Source: CAIWHR01 sp963823215 (lineage in GTDB: Bacteria > Pseudomonadota > Gammaproteobacteria > Burkholderiales > Casimicrobiaceae). From it: a stretch of 64,000 nucleotides of DNA. Shown here one piece after another: positions 63,746 to 64,000 of this stretch (position 1 is the first letter of the stretch; the number at the start of each line of letters is the position of its first letter). Under the pieces are notes generated by a model. That model did no database searches. It was given only the letters and a program-made list of their open reading frames with translations, and was not told the DNA's origin. Where the stretch lies: the NCBI GenBank assembly GCA_963823215.1, contig CAWGKT010000008.1, positions 189,924 through 253,923 on the forward strand, read 5' to 3'. The translations under genes and the position numbers were made by a program.

Positions 63746-63886
63746 CTACTGAGGCGAGAAGTAAGATAGCAGGCCAATCGTAACGAGGACGGCCATGCCA
63801 ACGGCAAACCAGAGCCTGGGGATCCACCACCCGAGACGACCGAGAAAAAGACCGGTAGTCAGCAGGGAGAAGATCTCTCTCGACAT
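63746..63886 (-). CDS. Small hydrophobic protein, 46 aa
   Basis: A short leftward frame begins MSREIFSLLTTGLFLGRLG, then WWIPRLWFAVG, and ends with a hydrophobic helix MAVLVTIGLLSYF. GGAGG lies eight bases upstream of the ATG, with AAAGGA also adjacent, so initiation should be efficient. It has one or two membrane segments. Family unknown; it may be a small stress- or envelope-associated protein. Confidence 0.5.
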   Translation of the reverse strand: MSREIFSLLTTGLFLGRLGWWIPRLWFAVGMAVLVTIGLLSYFSPQ

Positions 63887-64000
63887 TCCTTTATCCTCCG
63901 CGTGGCCTTGCGCTCCTTCAATCGCGTTTTGCGGCGACGGTTGCCAGCATGATGCGTTGAAATCGGCTTAACGGCCAAAATCAGGGAGTCCGCCACCCGA

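Overview
The window is GC-rich, densely coded bacterial DNA. A betaproteobacterium, most likely Burkholderiales, is the best guess. The reasons are a tripartite tricarboxylate (Tct/Bug) transporter, GC-rich codon use, a class I fumarase next to a glutamate mutase, and REP-like GC-rich intergenic repeats of a type common in that order. This is inference from gene content; no rRNA or other phylogenetic marker is present.

Layout. 0-9 kb: an exported protein, a three-domain glutaminase (GlsA-STAS-cNMP), methylglyoxal synthase, a GNAT acetyltransferase, an AT-richer pair of surface-glycan type genes (GT25 glycosyltransferase, FkbM methyltransferase), an exported crystallin/glycine-zipper protein and a diguanylate cyclase with a hemerythrin domain. 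9-18.5 kb: a GST and an aldose 1-epimerase, then a rightward cluster of SDR, acylating aldehyde dehydrogenase, acyl-CoA ligase and TctC-TctB-TctA transporter, which looks like uptake and CoA-dependent reduction of a small organic acid (sulfoacetate is a candidate). 18.7-20.7 kb: a PEP-mutase/isocitrate-lyase family enzyme, an integrase remnant and a frameshifted NUDIX gene.

20.7-30.6 kb is the most interesting block. Ten or eleven tightly packed, often overlapping rightward genes encode a methyltransferase, an enolase-superfamily enzyme, the complete adenosylcobalamin glutamate mutase system (S, L, E), an FeS subunit and two membrane anchors of a succinate dehydrogenase/fumarate reductase-like complex, both halves of a class I fumarase/mesaconase, and the flavoprotein of that complex. 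The set suggests a glutamate/3-methylaspartate/mesaconate pathway connected to the quinone pool.

30.7-36.3 kb: a UvrD/Rep-type helicase with a frameshifted tail and a heavily frameshifted zinc-ribbon/cyclase/NTPase/TPR regulator. 36.3-51.7 kb: an intact phosphate module (ppx and ppk divergent around a Pho-box-like site, sixA, then pstS-pstC-pstA-pstB-phoU-phoB-phoR behind another Pho-box-like site), interrupted by an atypical pyruvate kinase, small hypothetical genes and a molybdenum-hydroxylase accessory protein.

51.6-64 kb is accessory and eroded. It holds a truncated iron-dependent alcohol dehydrogenase joined to a truncated cNMP-binding domain, a broken MarC-family gene, a frameshifted arylsulfatase, remnants of two tyrosine recombinases, a REC-GGDEF protein, and a leftward signalling operon (PAS/GAF histidine kinase, receiver protein, receiver-cyclase) carrying several apparent single-base indels. 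The indels cluster in 30.7-36.3 kb and 52-63 kb and are almost absent from the two intact blocks. Either true decay of an acquired region or locally poor sequence could explain this.
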